Made by a program: the position numbers and the translations under genes. Below the pieces are notes generated by a model. The model was not told the DNA's origin, did not search any database, and saw nothing but the letters and a program-made list of their open reading frames with translations. A DNA stretch of 64,000 nt, taken from assembly GCA_030748555.1 (NCBI GenBank), contig JASMLT010000002.1, positions 20,511 through 84,510 on the forward strand, given 5' to 3'. This DNA comes from Acidimicrobiales bacterium. Its GTDB lineage: Bacteria; Actinomycetota; Acidimicrobiia; Acidimicrobiales; MedAcidi-G1. How positions within the stretch are numbered: the stretch's first letter is position 1; each line of letters begins with the position of its first letter. Positions 1 to 8,899 of this stretch are shown in pieces.

Positions 1-1127
1 TCGTACGGTCCTTCTGGGACTTTCAAGCCAGTTGTTTCTTCAACTTCATATAAATTTAATCGACCGGAAATAATCGTGCTTCCCAAGCCTTCTGCTCTGG
101 TCTTGACCTCCATATGATCATATTCATCTCCTATTTCGCCGACGATCTCTTCGAGGACATCTTCGATGCTGACTATGCCTGCTGTTCCTCCGTGTTCATC
201 AGCTACTACTAATAGCTGGTTACGGTTTTGCCGCATATCGTCTAAAACGTCATCCAAGTCTCGTGTTTCTGGAACTGTTAAAACGGGAGTCATCAATTCT
301 TCTACTGATAACGCCAGCCGTGTTTTCATAGGAAACTTGTATAGAGATTTGATGTGAACGACCCCTTTTATATCGTCTAAATCAATTCCAAATACAGGGA
401 ATCGCGAAAAACCAGTTTTCACAGAAAGATCAATAAGTTTTTCCACTGAGTCTTGTCTTTGCAATGCGCATACTTCTACTCGTGGGACTAGGACATCGGC
501 TACTGTCTTGCCTGTGAACCTTATTGACCTTCTAAGAAGAGTCACCTCTTCGAGATCAAGAACACCCTCATCGCCAGACGTTTCAATCAAGTGCTCAAGT
601 TCACCGAGTGTATGAGAAGCAGACAGCTCACTCTTCGGTTCAATTCCCAGTCGGTTAACTACACGATTCGCAAAGTAATTCAGGAAGGCAACTACTGGAT
701 AGAAAAGCTTTCCATATATCTGAATAAGAGGCGCCAAAATAAAAGTGATCTTCCTGGGAGCCGCTAGGGCTATGTATTTAGGTATCTGTTCGCCAATTAC
801 CAGATGCAACGAAGTCGCTACTGCGACGGCCAAAAAAACACTTAAACCTGAATGATCGTCTCCACCGGTGAGAATCTTTGCAACTGTAGGTTCGGCTACG
901 AAACCAAGAGACAATGCAGAAAGGGTGATTCCAAATTGAGCTCCTGATAGATAAACAATTAGGTTTTGAAGAAGTTTCCTAACTCTACGGGCACGTGAAT
1001 AACCATTCTCTGCTTCTGCTTCGACACTAGCTCTGTTGACCGCTACAAGAGAGAACTCCGCTGCAACAAAAAAAGCGTTTAGCGACAGAAGAAGGGCAGC
1101 AATGAACAAGCCAGACCAGATTGACAT
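1..1127 (-). CDS. Hemolysin-family (CorC/HlyC, DUF21-CBS) membrane protein, 3' partial
   Basis: This is my own translation; the gene starts at ATG 1127-1125 and runs off the left edge, so the C-terminus is missing. The protein begins MSIWSGLFIAALLLSLNAFF, a first membrane helix. More hydrophobic segments follow through about residue 140 (DUF21 membrane domain). A CBS-pair region follows from about residue 200, with TGKTVADVLVPRVEVCAL, SRFPVFGIDLDDIKGVVHIK and LLVVADEHGGTAGIVSIEDV; the last is typical of CorC/HlyC proteins. The visible end begins the small C-terminal CorC domain. The family is linked to divalent-cation or sodium transport and stress, with poorly defined substrates. It is divergent from the ABC exporter operon at 1213. 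The family call is secure; the function is not. Confidence 0.87.
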   Translation of the reverse strand, partial: MSIWSGLFIAALLLSLNAFFVAAEFSLVAVNRASVEAEAENGYSRARRVRKLLQNLIVYLSGAQFGITLSALSLGFVAEPTVAKILTGGDDHSGLSVFLAVAVATSLHLVIGEQIPKYIALAAPRKITFILAPLIQIYGKLFYPVVAFLNYFANRVVNRLGIEPKSELSASHTLGELEHLIETSGDEGVLDLEEVTLLRRSIRFTGKTVADVLVPRVEVCALQRQDSVEKLIDLSVKTGFSRFPVFGIDLDDIKGVVHIKSLYKFPMKTRLALSVEELMTPVLTVPETRDLDDVLDDMRQNRNQLLVVADEHGGTAGIVSIEDVLEEIVGEIGDEYDHMEVKTRAEGLGSTIISGRLNLYEVEETTGLKVPEGPY

Positions 1128-1212
1128 CGTAATTACACTCTAGCGAGGTGTAAAACTGCTTATACCTTGTAGCAGTTAAATCATTTTGAAATCAATCCGG
1201 TACTGTGAACCA

Positions 1213-3024
1213 ATGAATTATCCGGTTGGCCTTAACTCCGAACGAAAAGGGCACATAATTTCTGACGTTTCCATAGATCCTGATGTAAACAAACGCTGGT
1301 TTAAGCGCTTGTACCCACTTATAAAAGAACAGAGAAACTCCTTCTTAATTACTTCTTTTTGCGGAATCGCAGGTCTCACTATTCAAGTATCAGTGCCTAT
1401 GGTTATTCGTGAAGCCATAGATAATCCCCTTGCAGGCGGTTCTGGGGAAATCAGTTCGTACCTGTGGACACTAGTTGCAATGGCTATATGCGCCTTTCTT
1501 CTTAGATATACATACCGTTTTCTGCTTTTCAAAACTGCTTATCGAATTGAGACTCAACTGAGATCACTTATTTACAGGCATTTAACTAAACTCTCATTTT
1601 CTTTTTTTGACCGAATAGCTAGTGGAGAAATTATCTCTAGAGCCAACTCTGATATCCGGTCCATCCAACTGCTATTAGCTTTTGGACCTTTAGCAATGCT
1701 TTCACTACTTAGTTTCTTTTTGGCTCTAATCTTCATGCTCTCTATCCACCCTCCTCTTACTTTTGTCACTATTGCCTGCATGCCGTTCGTGTACGTTCTT
1801 GCTCAAAAAATGAGAAACAAAGTTTTTCCACTTTCCTGGGTCACACAGGGACGTATGGCAGATTTAGCAATGGTCGTTGATGAAAATATCAATGGGTCAA
1901 GAATAGTAAAGTCCTTTGCTGCTGAAAGGAAACAAATCGAATTGTTAGCAAAAAAAGCTCAACGTTTACGTTGGTCTTCAACTGCTTTGATCGATTCACG
2001 AGCGCGTTTTAACCCTCTGATAGAGGCTCTACCACGTTTGGGGATGGCGAGCATTTTGATGTATGGCGGTTGGCTTTCTATAAATGAGAAAATCAGCATC
2101 GGTGCACTCATAGCTTTCAGTAGCTACGTAATCATGATCTCTGTTCCTTTCAGAATGCTGGGATTTGTTCTCCTGCAAGCACAAAGAGCCGCTGCTTCCT
2201 CTTTACGTATTTTTGAAATCCTCGACGAGGAGCCTGCCATAGGGAATAAATTGACAGCACGAAAAATTATTTCACCGATAGGTGATTTAAGTTTCAGAAA
2301 CGTTTCTTTTTCCTACCCCAATGATGAAAATCCAGTAATTCTGGACGACTTCAACCTCGAAATTGCAGCTGGTGAAACTGTTGCACTGGTTGGACGAACA
2401 GGGTGTGGAAAATCAACTGTTGCACGACTATTACCTCGGTTTTATGACATAACTGACGGATCTATTCTTCTAGATGGTACTGATATACGAGATTTTTTAG
2501 TTGAAGATTTACGAACCCATATAAATGTGATTCCTGACGAACCTTTCTTGTTTTCAGAGTCAATCAGAAACAATATTGCTTTCGCTCGTCCAAACGCTAA
2601 AGAAGGAGAAGTGATCGCTGCAGCTAAAGCAGCTCAGGCAGATGATTTTATCACAGAGCTAACGAACGGGTATGAGGAAATTGTAGGTGAAAGAGGCTAC
2701 ACACTTTCGGGAGGACAACGCCAAAGGATCGTTATAGCAAGAACACTTTTAGCAAATCCTAAGATCCTTGTGCTCGATGATTCCACCAGTTCGATTGATG
2801 TCGAAACAGAGTCTCTTATCCACTCTTCCCTGAAAAAGCTTTTACAGGATCGGACGACTTTGGTCATTGCCCATCGGCTATCAACCATTGCTTTAGCTGA
2901 CAGAGTCGTACTTATGGACTCGGGTAAAGTCAAAGCTGAAGGGACTCATGAATATTTATTAGCTAACTCACCGGAATACGAGTCAATACTTGCCTCTGGT
3001 GCAATGAGTGCACGGGGTAACTGA
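1213..3024 (+). CDS. ABC exporter half-transporter A (degenerate ATPase site subunit)
   Basis: A type I ABC exporter half: six-helix membrane domain (about residues 20-310) fused to a nucleotide-binding domain. Walker A GRTGCGKST is near residue 394, the signature LSGGQRQR near 498 and the Walker B ILVLDD near 518. The catalytic Glu after Walker B is Asp (LDDS), and the Q-loop reads PDEPF rather than PQEPF. Both are typical of the degenerate half of heterodimeric exporters such as BmrCD or TM287/288. The switch His is kept (AHRLST). I chose ATG 1213 because an in-frame TTG at 1186 would add nine residues through a possible promoter motif (1189-1201). The stop overlaps the partner's start (TGATG at 3022-3026), so the two are translated together. 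The substrate (drug, lipid or peptide) cannot be told from the sequence. Confidence 0.9.
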   Translation: MNYPVGLNSERKGHIISDVSIDPDVNKRWFKRLYPLIKEQRNSFLITSFCGIAGLTIQVSVPMVIREAIDNPLAGGSGEISSYLWTLVAMAICAFLLRYTYRFLLFKTAYRIETQLRSLIYRHLTKLSFSFFDRIASGEIISRANSDIRSIQLLLAFGPLAMLSLLSFFLALIFMLSIHPPLTFVTIACMPFVYVLAQKMRNKVFPLSWVTQGRMADLAMVVDENINGSRIVKSFAAERKQIELLAKKAQRLRWSSTALIDSRARFNPLIEALPRLGMASILMYGGWLSINEKISIGALIAFSSYVIMISVPFRMLGFVLLQAQRAAASSLRIFEILDEEPAIGNKLTARKIISPIGDLSFRNVSFSYPNDENPVILDDFNLEIAAGETVALVGRTGCGKSTVARLLPRFYDITDGSILLDGTDIRDFLVEDLRTHINVIPDEPFLFSESIRNNIAFARPNAKEGEVIAAAKAAQADDFITELTNGYEEIVGERGYTLSGGQRQRIVIARTLLANPKILVLDDSTSSIDVETESLIHSSLKKLLQDRTTLVIAHRLSTIALADRVVLMDSGKVKAEGTHEYLLANSPEYESILASGAMSARGN

Positions 3025-4952
3025 TGGGTTTTGGTGGTGGAATTGGAGGTTTCTCAATTGGCCCTTCTTCAGTTCAATCTAACGCTGAAGCAGGACTGCC
3101 TTTTGCGGAGTTACCTGAAGACTTCTTCGAAAGAATTGACAAAGTCTTAGAAAAAGAACCCGAACACCCTGATCCAGAAATTTCCTTTTCACATAGCAAA
3201 TGGGAACGTGCACCTCTTACTCTTAAAACTTTTCTTTCTTCCCACGTTTTTTTACTTTGTCTTGCTCTTCTTTTAGTCGTCTTAGAAACTGGACTTCAGC
3301 ACCTTGGGCCTCTGCTCACACAAATTGCTATCGATGAAGGCATCGCTACTAAGAACACCCAAGTGTTGCTTGTCACTTGTATTTGTTATGTGGCTTCTAT
3401 AGCAGTTTCCGCAGCGGTTTCCTTTGTGCGGACTTCTTTCACAGGGAGATTAGGGGAGAAACTTGTTTATAAATTAAGAATACGAGTTTTCACTCACTTG
3501 CAAAGACAGTCATTTAGTTTTTTCACAAATGAAAAAGCAGGTGTCCTTATGACGCGTATGACAAGCGATATCGAATCTTTAACTGTTCTTTTTCAAGAAG
3601 GTCTGGTTAATTTCGCTGTTCAGATAATCACTTTGCTTGTGATCACTACCTATCTGATAGTTCTTAACCCGCATCTGGCAGTAATATCTCTTCTGCTAGT
3701 AATACCAATAAACATAGTTCTGACTTTATGGTTCAGAAAAGTTTCTATTTTTGGTTATCTCGCTGTTCGAGACAAGATCGCCGATATTCTTTCAAACCTT
3801 TCCGAAAGTCTTGCGGGTATGCGAGTAATAACTGCTTTCAATCAACGCAAATACCGTTCAGAAATGCATGACAAAATAACGATCTCTCATTTTGAAGCAA
3901 ATCTTTACACAGGCAGGGCACAAGCACTCTTTGGGCCTGGAACGGAGTCAATAGGGATCATTACTCAGGCGACAATTTTATTTGTCGGTGGGAACATGGT
4001 TCTAAAGAATCAACTAAGCATTGGCGAGTTGACCGCTTTCATATTATTTCTAACCTCTTTCTTTGCTCCGATCCAAAGTCTCGTCCAGTTATACAATCAG
4101 TACCAGCAAGGTAGTGCTTCAATCGAGAAACTCCGAGATCTGCTTTCTACTGCTCCCAGCGTCTGTGAAAAAGAAAACGCTACCGAAATGCCCAAACTTG
4201 TTGGCCATGTTGAATTTAAATCGGTCGATTTTAATTATGAGGAAGATAAACCTGTACTAAGCGGCATTAATCTAAAAATTGAATCCGGGGAAGTTCTAGC
4301 TTTAGTAGGTCCGACCGGGGCAGGTAAATCAACTATAGCGAAACTTATTTCACGTTTTTATGACCCAGATAGCGGACAGGTTTTAATTGACGGATACGAC
4401 TTACGTGATGTTCAACTTGAATCTCTCAGGAGACAGGTTGCTGTAGTCCCTCAGGAACCTTTTCTTTTCAATGGAAGTATCAAAGAGAACATAATATTTG
4501 CTCGACCTGAAGCTAACGAAAAAGACATTAAAAGGGCTTGCGAAGCAGCAGGATTAACTGATTTAATTAACCGTCTTTCGAATGGAATAGACAGTCCTGT
4601 TCATGAAAGAGGTGCCTCCCTCTCAGCGGGTGAGCGCCAACTTCTTGCACTCGCTCGTGCTTTCTTGTGTCAACCTCGACTTTTGATTCTTGATGAAGCA
4701 ACCACTAATCTAGATTTACTTTCAGAGTCTTTAATAGAGGCAGCTTTAGACAATTTGCTAGACGGACGAACAGCTATCATAGTCGCTCATCGAATTGCAA
4801 CCGCTATGAGAGCTGACCGTATAGCAGTAGTCGATAATGGGTCGATACTAGAAATAGGAACGCATAAGGAACTAGTGGACTCAAAAAGAAGATACGCGAC
4901 CATGTATAAGACTTGGACTGATCAAGGTGGAATGGAGTCAAGCCAAATATGA
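3024..4952 (+). CDS. ABC exporter half-transporter B (catalytic-site subunit)
   Basis: The second half of the heterodimeric exporter, 642 aa. A soluble N-terminal extension of about 70 residues opens with a Gly-rich stretch (MGFGGGIGGFSIG). Membrane helices follow, then a nucleotide-binding domain with Walker A GPTGAGKST (about residue 429), Q-loop PQEPF, signature LSAGERQ (about 533), Walker B LLILDEA with the catalytic Glu, and switch His in VAHR. The signature departs from LSGGQ. In the dimer this signature faces the Walker B Asp of the first subunit, so one composite ATP site is doubly degenerate and the other is canonical. That is the known architecture of asymmetric exporters. It overlaps the preceding gene by 3 bases and the next by 4 (ATGA). 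Confidence 0.9.
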   Translation: MGFGGGIGGFSIGPSSVQSNAEAGLPFAELPEDFFERIDKVLEKEPEHPDPEISFSHSKWERAPLTLKTFLSSHVFLLCLALLLVVLETGLQHLGPLLTQIAIDEGIATKNTQVLLVTCICYVASIAVSAAVSFVRTSFTGRLGEKLVYKLRIRVFTHLQRQSFSFFTNEKAGVLMTRMTSDIESLTVLFQEGLVNFAVQIITLLVITTYLIVLNPHLAVISLLLVIPINIVLTLWFRKVSIFGYLAVRDKIADILSNLSESLAGMRVITAFNQRKYRSEMHDKITISHFEANLYTGRAQALFGPGTESIGIITQATILFVGGNMVLKNQLSIGELTAFILFLTSFFAPIQSLVQLYNQYQQGSASIEKLRDLLSTAPSVCEKENATEMPKLVGHVEFKSVDFNYEEDKPVLSGINLKIESGEVLALVGPTGAGKSTIAKLISRFYDPDSGQVLIDGYDLRDVQLESLRRQVAVVPQEPFLFNGSIKENIIFARPEANEKDIKRACEAAGLTDLINRLSNGIDSPVHERGASLSAGERQLLALARAFLCQPRLLILDEATTNLDLLSESLIEAALDNLLDGRTAIIVAHRIATAMRADRIAVVDNGSILEIGTHKELVDSKRRYATMYKTWTDQGGMESSQI

Positions 4953-5665
4953 GTGTTATTGAAGTAGTAGCTGGCTGCCTTGTTTATGCAGTAGGTTGCA
5001 CACTTCAAGGTGTTCTAGGTTTTGGTGCAAACCTTCTCGCAGTACCAATTCTCGCTCTAATAAACCCAGATTTTGTTCCGGGACCCGTACTTTTAATAAA
5101 TCCTCTACTTTCAGGTTTTTTCACTTTTCGAGAAAGAGGTCATACAGATAAGTATGGTTTAACATGGACTGTTCTGGGAAGGCTCCCTGGAATTGCTTTA
5201 GCTGTATTAGCACTTAGTCTCGTAGCAGAGGAAAGAATCGGAGTGCTTTTCGGTTCTCTTCTGCTTTTTGCAATCGCCTTAAAAGTAAGCGGTTTGAAAT
5301 TCGAACGATCACAAAAAAATCTGATGCTTGGTGGATGTGTTAGTGGCTTTATGGGCACGGCAGTCGGCGTTGGGGGACCTCCGATTGCCTTGCTTTACCA
5401 TGACGTTTCTGGATCTGTCCTTAGAGCAACCCTTTCTCCTTACTTCTTGATTGGAACTGCTATATCTATAAGTGCTCTTGCGGCAACGGGAAATTTCGAT
5501 TCAGGAGATTTGCTAATAAGCATTTATCTTCTTCCATCAGTGTTTATAGGGATGGCTGTATCAGGGCCTCTTCGAAAAACACTCGATCATAAATGGATAA
5601 CCCCTGGCGTTTACCTCTTGTCTGGCACAGCCGCAATTACGCTGTTGGTAAGATCCTTGTTCTAG
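4949..5665 (+). CDS. TauE/SafE (sulfite exporter TauE-like) permease
   Basis: A 238-aa integral membrane protein with about seven or eight hydrophobic segments. It has the two Gly-rich family signatures, GCTLQGVLGFGANLLAVPIL near the N-terminus and GFMGTAVGVGGPPIALLYH in the middle, which mark the repeated halves of TauE/SafE (TSUP) transporters. The family exports or imports small organic or sulfur anions such as sulfite, sulfoacetate or taurine-derived compounds. The substrate is unknown here. The start overlaps the ABC exporter stop by ATGA, and the next gene starts 10 bases later, so it belongs to the 1.2-7.1 kb operon. Confidence 0.85.
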   Translation: MSVIEVVAGCLVYAVGCTLQGVLGFGANLLAVPILALINPDFVPGPVLLINPLLSGFFTFRERGHTDKYGLTWTVLGRLPGIALAVLALSLVAEERIGVLFGSLLLFAIALKVSGLKFERSQKNLMLGGCVSGFMGTAVGVGGPPIALLYHDVSGSVLRATLSPYFLIGTAISISALAATGNFDSGDLLISIYLLPSVFIGMAVSGPLRKTLDHKWITPGVYLLSGTAAITLLVRSLF

Positions 5666-5675
5666 TGTCAATATC

Positions 5676-6467
5676 ATGTCTCTTTTAAAATTAACTTCGG
5701 TCAGTAAAACAGAATCAGGCACGAAAATACTTCAAAACATTGACTGGGAAGTTAATCCCGAAGAAAACTGGGTCGTTCTGGGGCCTAATGGCTCAGGTAA
5801 AACTTCATTACTCAATATCGCCTCGTTGAATCTCCATCCGAGTAAAGGTGATGTAGAAATCCTTGATCATGTTTTAGGTAAAACGGATTTGCGTTTACTG
5901 AAACCAAAAATCGGTTTTATGTCAACTTCGTTGAATTACAAGTTTAGATTCAATATAAAAACGATAGAAGTGGTAGTAACAGCTATTACAGGAGCAATTG
6001 AGCCTTGGTGGGATACTTTCAGCGCATCTGACTGGGAGCGTGCTCATCGAGTATTAGAAAATGTGGGTTGCGGGAAAAAATCTGATCAAACATTCGGTAC
6101 TTTATCCACTGGGGAAAAGCAAAGAGTTCTTTTAGCTAGAGCGCTAATGCCAGAACCGGAAATACTATTTTTAGATGAACCAACTAGCGGTTTAGATTTA
6201 GGGGGTCGTGAAGAGCTCTTAATAGTTCTTTCAAATTTAGTGAATGAAGAAAAATCTCCTCCAATGGTTCTAGTGACTCATCACATAGAAGAGATACCAG
6301 TTGGTTTCAGCCATCTTCTTCTACTAAAAAATGGTGAGAGCGTTGCGTCAGGAAAGATGAGCGAGGTCATGACATCAGAAAACATCTCTAGATGCTTTGA
6401 CGTGGATACTTCTATAGACAACACCGCTGGACGCTGGAACGTTCATATCCTTAAGGGCGAAAAATGA
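5676..6467 (+). CDS. Stand-alone ABC ATPase (ModF/YlmA-like)
   Basis: A 263-aa single ABC nucleotide-binding domain: Walker A GPNGSGKTS (about residue 38), signature LSTGEKQR (about 143), Walker B ILFLDEPTSGLD (about 163) and switch His in VTHHIEEIP. There is no membrane domain and no dedicated permease or binding protein next to it. The layout, with VLGPNGSGKTSLLNI near the start and HHIEEIP near the end, resembles the ModF/YlmA group of orphan ABC ATPases, whose role is unclear. It overlaps the thiamine pyrophosphokinase gene by ATGA. It could energise a transporter encoded elsewhere, possibly for a thiamine-related compound given its neighbour; that is inference only. Confidence 0.85.
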   Translation: MSLLKLTSVSKTESGTKILQNIDWEVNPEENWVVLGPNGSGKTSLLNIASLNLHPSKGDVEILDHVLGKTDLRLLKPKIGFMSTSLNYKFRFNIKTIEVVVTAITGAIEPWWDTFSASDWERAHRVLENVGCGKKSDQTFGTLSTGEKQRVLLARALMPEPEILFLDEPTSGLDLGGREELLIVLSNLVNEEKSPPMVLVTHHIEEIPVGFSHLLLLKNGESVASGKMSEVMTSENISRCFDVDTSIDNTAGRWNVHILKGEK

Positions 6468-7093
6468 ATACCGTGCACGCTCTTATCGTTACCGGGGGAC
6501 CTTTACCTTCTTGCGATTTTCCCCTACCTGAGACACAGTTGGTTATTGTTGCCGATTCTGGCGGTGATCATGCTGAAGAACTAGGTCTAGAAGTTGATCT
6601 AATGATTGGTGATTTTGACTCCTGCTCAGAGGAAGCAATTGAGAAAGCTAAAGAAATCCGAAGGTTTCCAGTAGATAAAGATGTGACGGATCTGGAATTG
6701 GCACTTGCTGCTGCTATTGAAAAGAATTGTTCCTCAGTAACAATTATCACTTCAGCACGAGGAAGATTTGATCACACCTTCGGCAATATCGTCGTGGCTA
6801 GTTCAAACCGCTGGAGTGAACTGGAAATTGATTTGCTTGTTGATGATAGCTACGTAAAAATAATCAGAGATAAAGCAAAATTAACCGGCAACCCTTCTGA
6901 CAAATTGACACTACTAGCTATTGGGGGCACTGCTTTTGGTATCACCAGCAACGGGCTGAAATGGGAATTAGATGGACTTGATCTTAGTGCTGGCTCAGGT
7001 TTAGGTATTTCTAATGAATTCACAGCCCACGAAGTGGAAATTTCTGTTGCTGAAGGAGCTGTTCTCTCAATTCAATCATTCGATAACTGTTGA
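6464..7093 (+). CDS. Thiamine pyrophosphokinase (thiamine diphosphokinase)
   Basis: A 209-aa enzyme making thiamine diphosphate from thiamine and ATP. The sequence has the TPK catalytic-domain signatures: ADSGGDHAEELGLEVDLMIG with GDFDS (substrate and Mg binding), FPVDKDVTDLELAL (canonical KDxTDLE), and GRFDHTFGNI. A C-terminal vitamin-B1-binding beta domain follows, including LKWELDGLDLSAGSGLGISN. It is the last gene of the operon, joined by ATGA to the orphan ABC ATPase. That suggests co-expression of thiamine salvage with a transport ATPase. Length is normal for bacterial ThiN-type enzymes. Confidence 0.9.
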   Translation: MNTVHALIVTGGPLPSCDFPLPETQLVIVADSGGDHAEELGLEVDLMIGDFDSCSEEAIEKAKEIRRFPVDKDVTDLELALAAAIEKNCSSVTIITSARGRFDHTFGNIVVASSNRWSELEIDLLVDDSYVKIIRDKAKLTGNPSDKLTLLAIGGTAFGITSNGLKWELDGLDLSAGSGLGISNEFTAHEVEISVAEGAVLSIQSFDNC

Positions 7094-7128
7094 AACCTCG
7101 CTTTTTTGGTTATTGGTTAATTCGACTT

Positions 7129-7149
7129 TCACGGGATTACCTGCCGTGA
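7129..7149. promoter_or_regulatory. Small inverted repeat in promoter region of the 7.2 kb operon
   Basis: TCACGG and CCGTGA (6 bp) flank a 9-base spacer in the 99-base gap between the thiamine pyrophosphokinase gene and the next operon. A TAGATT-like -10 hexamer follows just downstream (about 7152). It could be an operator for the 7193 operon or a weak terminator hairpin; there is no U-tract, so an operator is slightly favoured. The repeat is short, so chance is possible. Confidence 0.25.
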
Positions 7150-7192
7150 GATAGATTAAATTTGTGAACAGGCGCCCAAACAAATTTCATCG

Positions 7193-8899
7193 ATGACAAT
7201 CAGCGAGGAAGTATCGGGACTCTCGACTCTATTGGATGATCCGAACAATGTTTTGCGCCCAGCGGAAATTGTAATGAAACCCGCAAGTCTCGGCGCTGTA
7301 AGAATGACTCGGTTTAGTTTCAGCCGGTCAATGATCCGCCGAGCATTTAAGAATCAGTGGGAAATCAAACTCCTGGTTGTCGACTTCGACGAGTTTGGAA
7401 GAGGACACATCATCTATCGCATTCTTGCTGAAGAGAAACTATTTCACTTCGTTGCCTTTACTTCAACCATCGATGAAGCTCTACATACTGACCGTGTGAT
7501 AGCAGATGTGTGGGATGTAACCGCAGCTTTAGTAGAAGGAGAAATAGATAATGATTTACTCCAGTTCTTGAGAGATGAAGTTCCAAAACAAGAACTAAGC
7601 CGCCTCGATCCTCGAGTACTTGTATTAACCAGAGGGAACCGAAGTATTCGATTTTATGACTATTTGGTCGAACGTTTAGCGGATGGTAAACAACCAGAGT
7701 CAAAAAAACTAGGTGATGCCGGTTACATAATGAGAAGTACAGCTTTCTATGGCAACGGAAAATTTGGCATGCGGTCGTTTTTGGGTTTCGAAGATCAACA
7801 TCCACTTTCTGCCCCTTACAGGGCACAGTTTCTCGCTGCATGGCTTTTCAGGGAAGTTAGTTATGAATCGGTAGAGCATTGCGCTAAAGCAAAGAACCCT
7901 AATGCTGTCAGTTTTAACGATGAATGGAGTTGCTTTTTTGGTTTAGGCAATGCAACAGGTTTAGGTCTAGTTCCCTGGGCCATGAAACACCCTGGAGAAT
8001 TGAATTCGTGGGTTGCTATAAGAGAATTGGCTCTTTCTAACGTTCGTTCCCTTAAAGGCTCAACGCAAAGTAAGCAGATTCTTGAGGAATGGTTTGATAA
8101 GGCTTACCAATATTTCTCCTCACTTGGTGGCGATGATCGCTGGCCTTGGATGGGACCTGATTCTCTGGCAAAAGCAACTTTACTTATCCATGACACCTTC
8201 CGTTCTTTAAGCGGAAACGACTTTCCTTTCGACGATCTTTATTTGTGGGCTGAAAAGCAAGATATTGAAATCACCGAATTAGTGATTTCATTGTTGCTGG
8301 AACTCGACAACACGGATGACGAAGTCATCGACAGTCTTCTAATAGTAGGAAACGAAAAAACAGCGAACTTCAATGCCACAGTTGAAGACTTAAAAAAAAT
8401 AATTGATGAAAGGTACTTCTGGTTGAACGAACTCAATCTGGATGAAACAGAAGCTGAACACTACTGGTGGGTTATGTCTGACAATGCTGAGGAACCACGT
8501 CGTGCTGAAAGATCTGTTATTGACCCTGCACACAGAGAAATACCAATAGATATTTCTTTGCGAATCAACAAATTGATTAGAGATCTATGCGAAGCAGATG
8601 AAAGTATTTCTGCAAGCGAATTTCTCCACTCTTTCCCAGAACATGGTATTGCCGTCAAACGTCTCCTCGATGATTCCGGGCCTTACAGCGAACCGAGAGA
8701 AAACGTTTGCGATTTTAAACACCTCCCATTGAACCTGCAACGATTTCAACTAGCCATGTATGGAATGGACAACTTCTCCCCACAGTCGACAGACTGGCTG
8801 AGGGTAACACTTTTCCAAGGAGCCCCTAGAGTGTCAGAAATTGGTTTAAAAGATTCAGATAAATGGATTTTACCTAGACAACCGGGAGGTCTCGTCTAA
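7193..8899 (+). CDS. Conserved protein of unknown function (568 aa), first gene of M19/Ldh2 operon
   Basis: No recognisable catalytic motif, signal peptide or membrane helix. The protein is soluble and acidic, with a well-ordered N-terminal half containing VRMTRFSFSRSMIRRAF, ALHTDRVIADVWDVTAALVE and GYIMRSTAFYGNGKFG, and a Gly-rich segment FFGLGNATGLGLVPWAMKHP near residue 250. From memory, similar proteins occur in marine alphaproteobacteria beside DUF3726 and Ldh-family genes. This needs a database search. It heads a four-gene operon: its stop overlaps the next start (TAATG). The tight coupling with a dipeptidase-fold protein and an NAD(P)H-dependent oxidoreductase suggests a metabolic role, perhaps as a new enzyme fold acting on an amine or amino acid derivative. 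I do not assign a reaction. Confidence 0.85.
   Translation: MTISEEVSGLSTLLDDPNNVLRPAEIVMKPASLGAVRMTRFSFSRSMIRRAFKNQWEIKLLVVDFDEFGRGHIIYRILAEEKLFHFVAFTSTIDEALHTDRVIADVWDVTAALVEGEIDNDLLQFLRDEVPKQELSRLDPRVLVLTRGNRSIRFYDYLVERLADGKQPESKKLGDAGYIMRSTAFYGNGKFGMRSFLGFEDQHPLSAPYRAQFLAAWLFREVSYESVEHCAKAKNPNAVSFNDEWSCFFGLGNATGLGLVPWAMKHPGELNSWVAIRELALSNVRSLKGSTQSKQILEEWFDKAYQYFSSLGGDDRWPWMGPDSLAKATLLIHDTFRSLSGNDFPFDDLYLWAEKQDIEITELVISLLLELDNTDDEVIDSLLIVGNEKTANFNATVEDLKKIIDERYFWLNELNLDETEAEHYWWVMSDNAEEPRRAERSVIDPAHREIPIDISLRINKLIRDLCEADESISASEFLHSFPEHGIAVKRLLDDSGPYSEPRENVCDFKHLPLNLQRFQLAMYGMDNFSPQSTDWLRVTLFQGAPRVSEIGLKDSDKWILPRQPGGLV

Noticed and set aside
6464-7093. TPP riboswitch for the thiamine kinase
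   Set aside because: The gene is internal to an operon (ATGA overlap), and I see no TPP-aptamer consensus ahead of it or of the operon.
7458-7841. Minus-strand 127-codon open frame inside the 568-aa gene
   Set aside because: The plus frame is long, co-translated with its neighbours and has better composition. The minus frame is a shadow.
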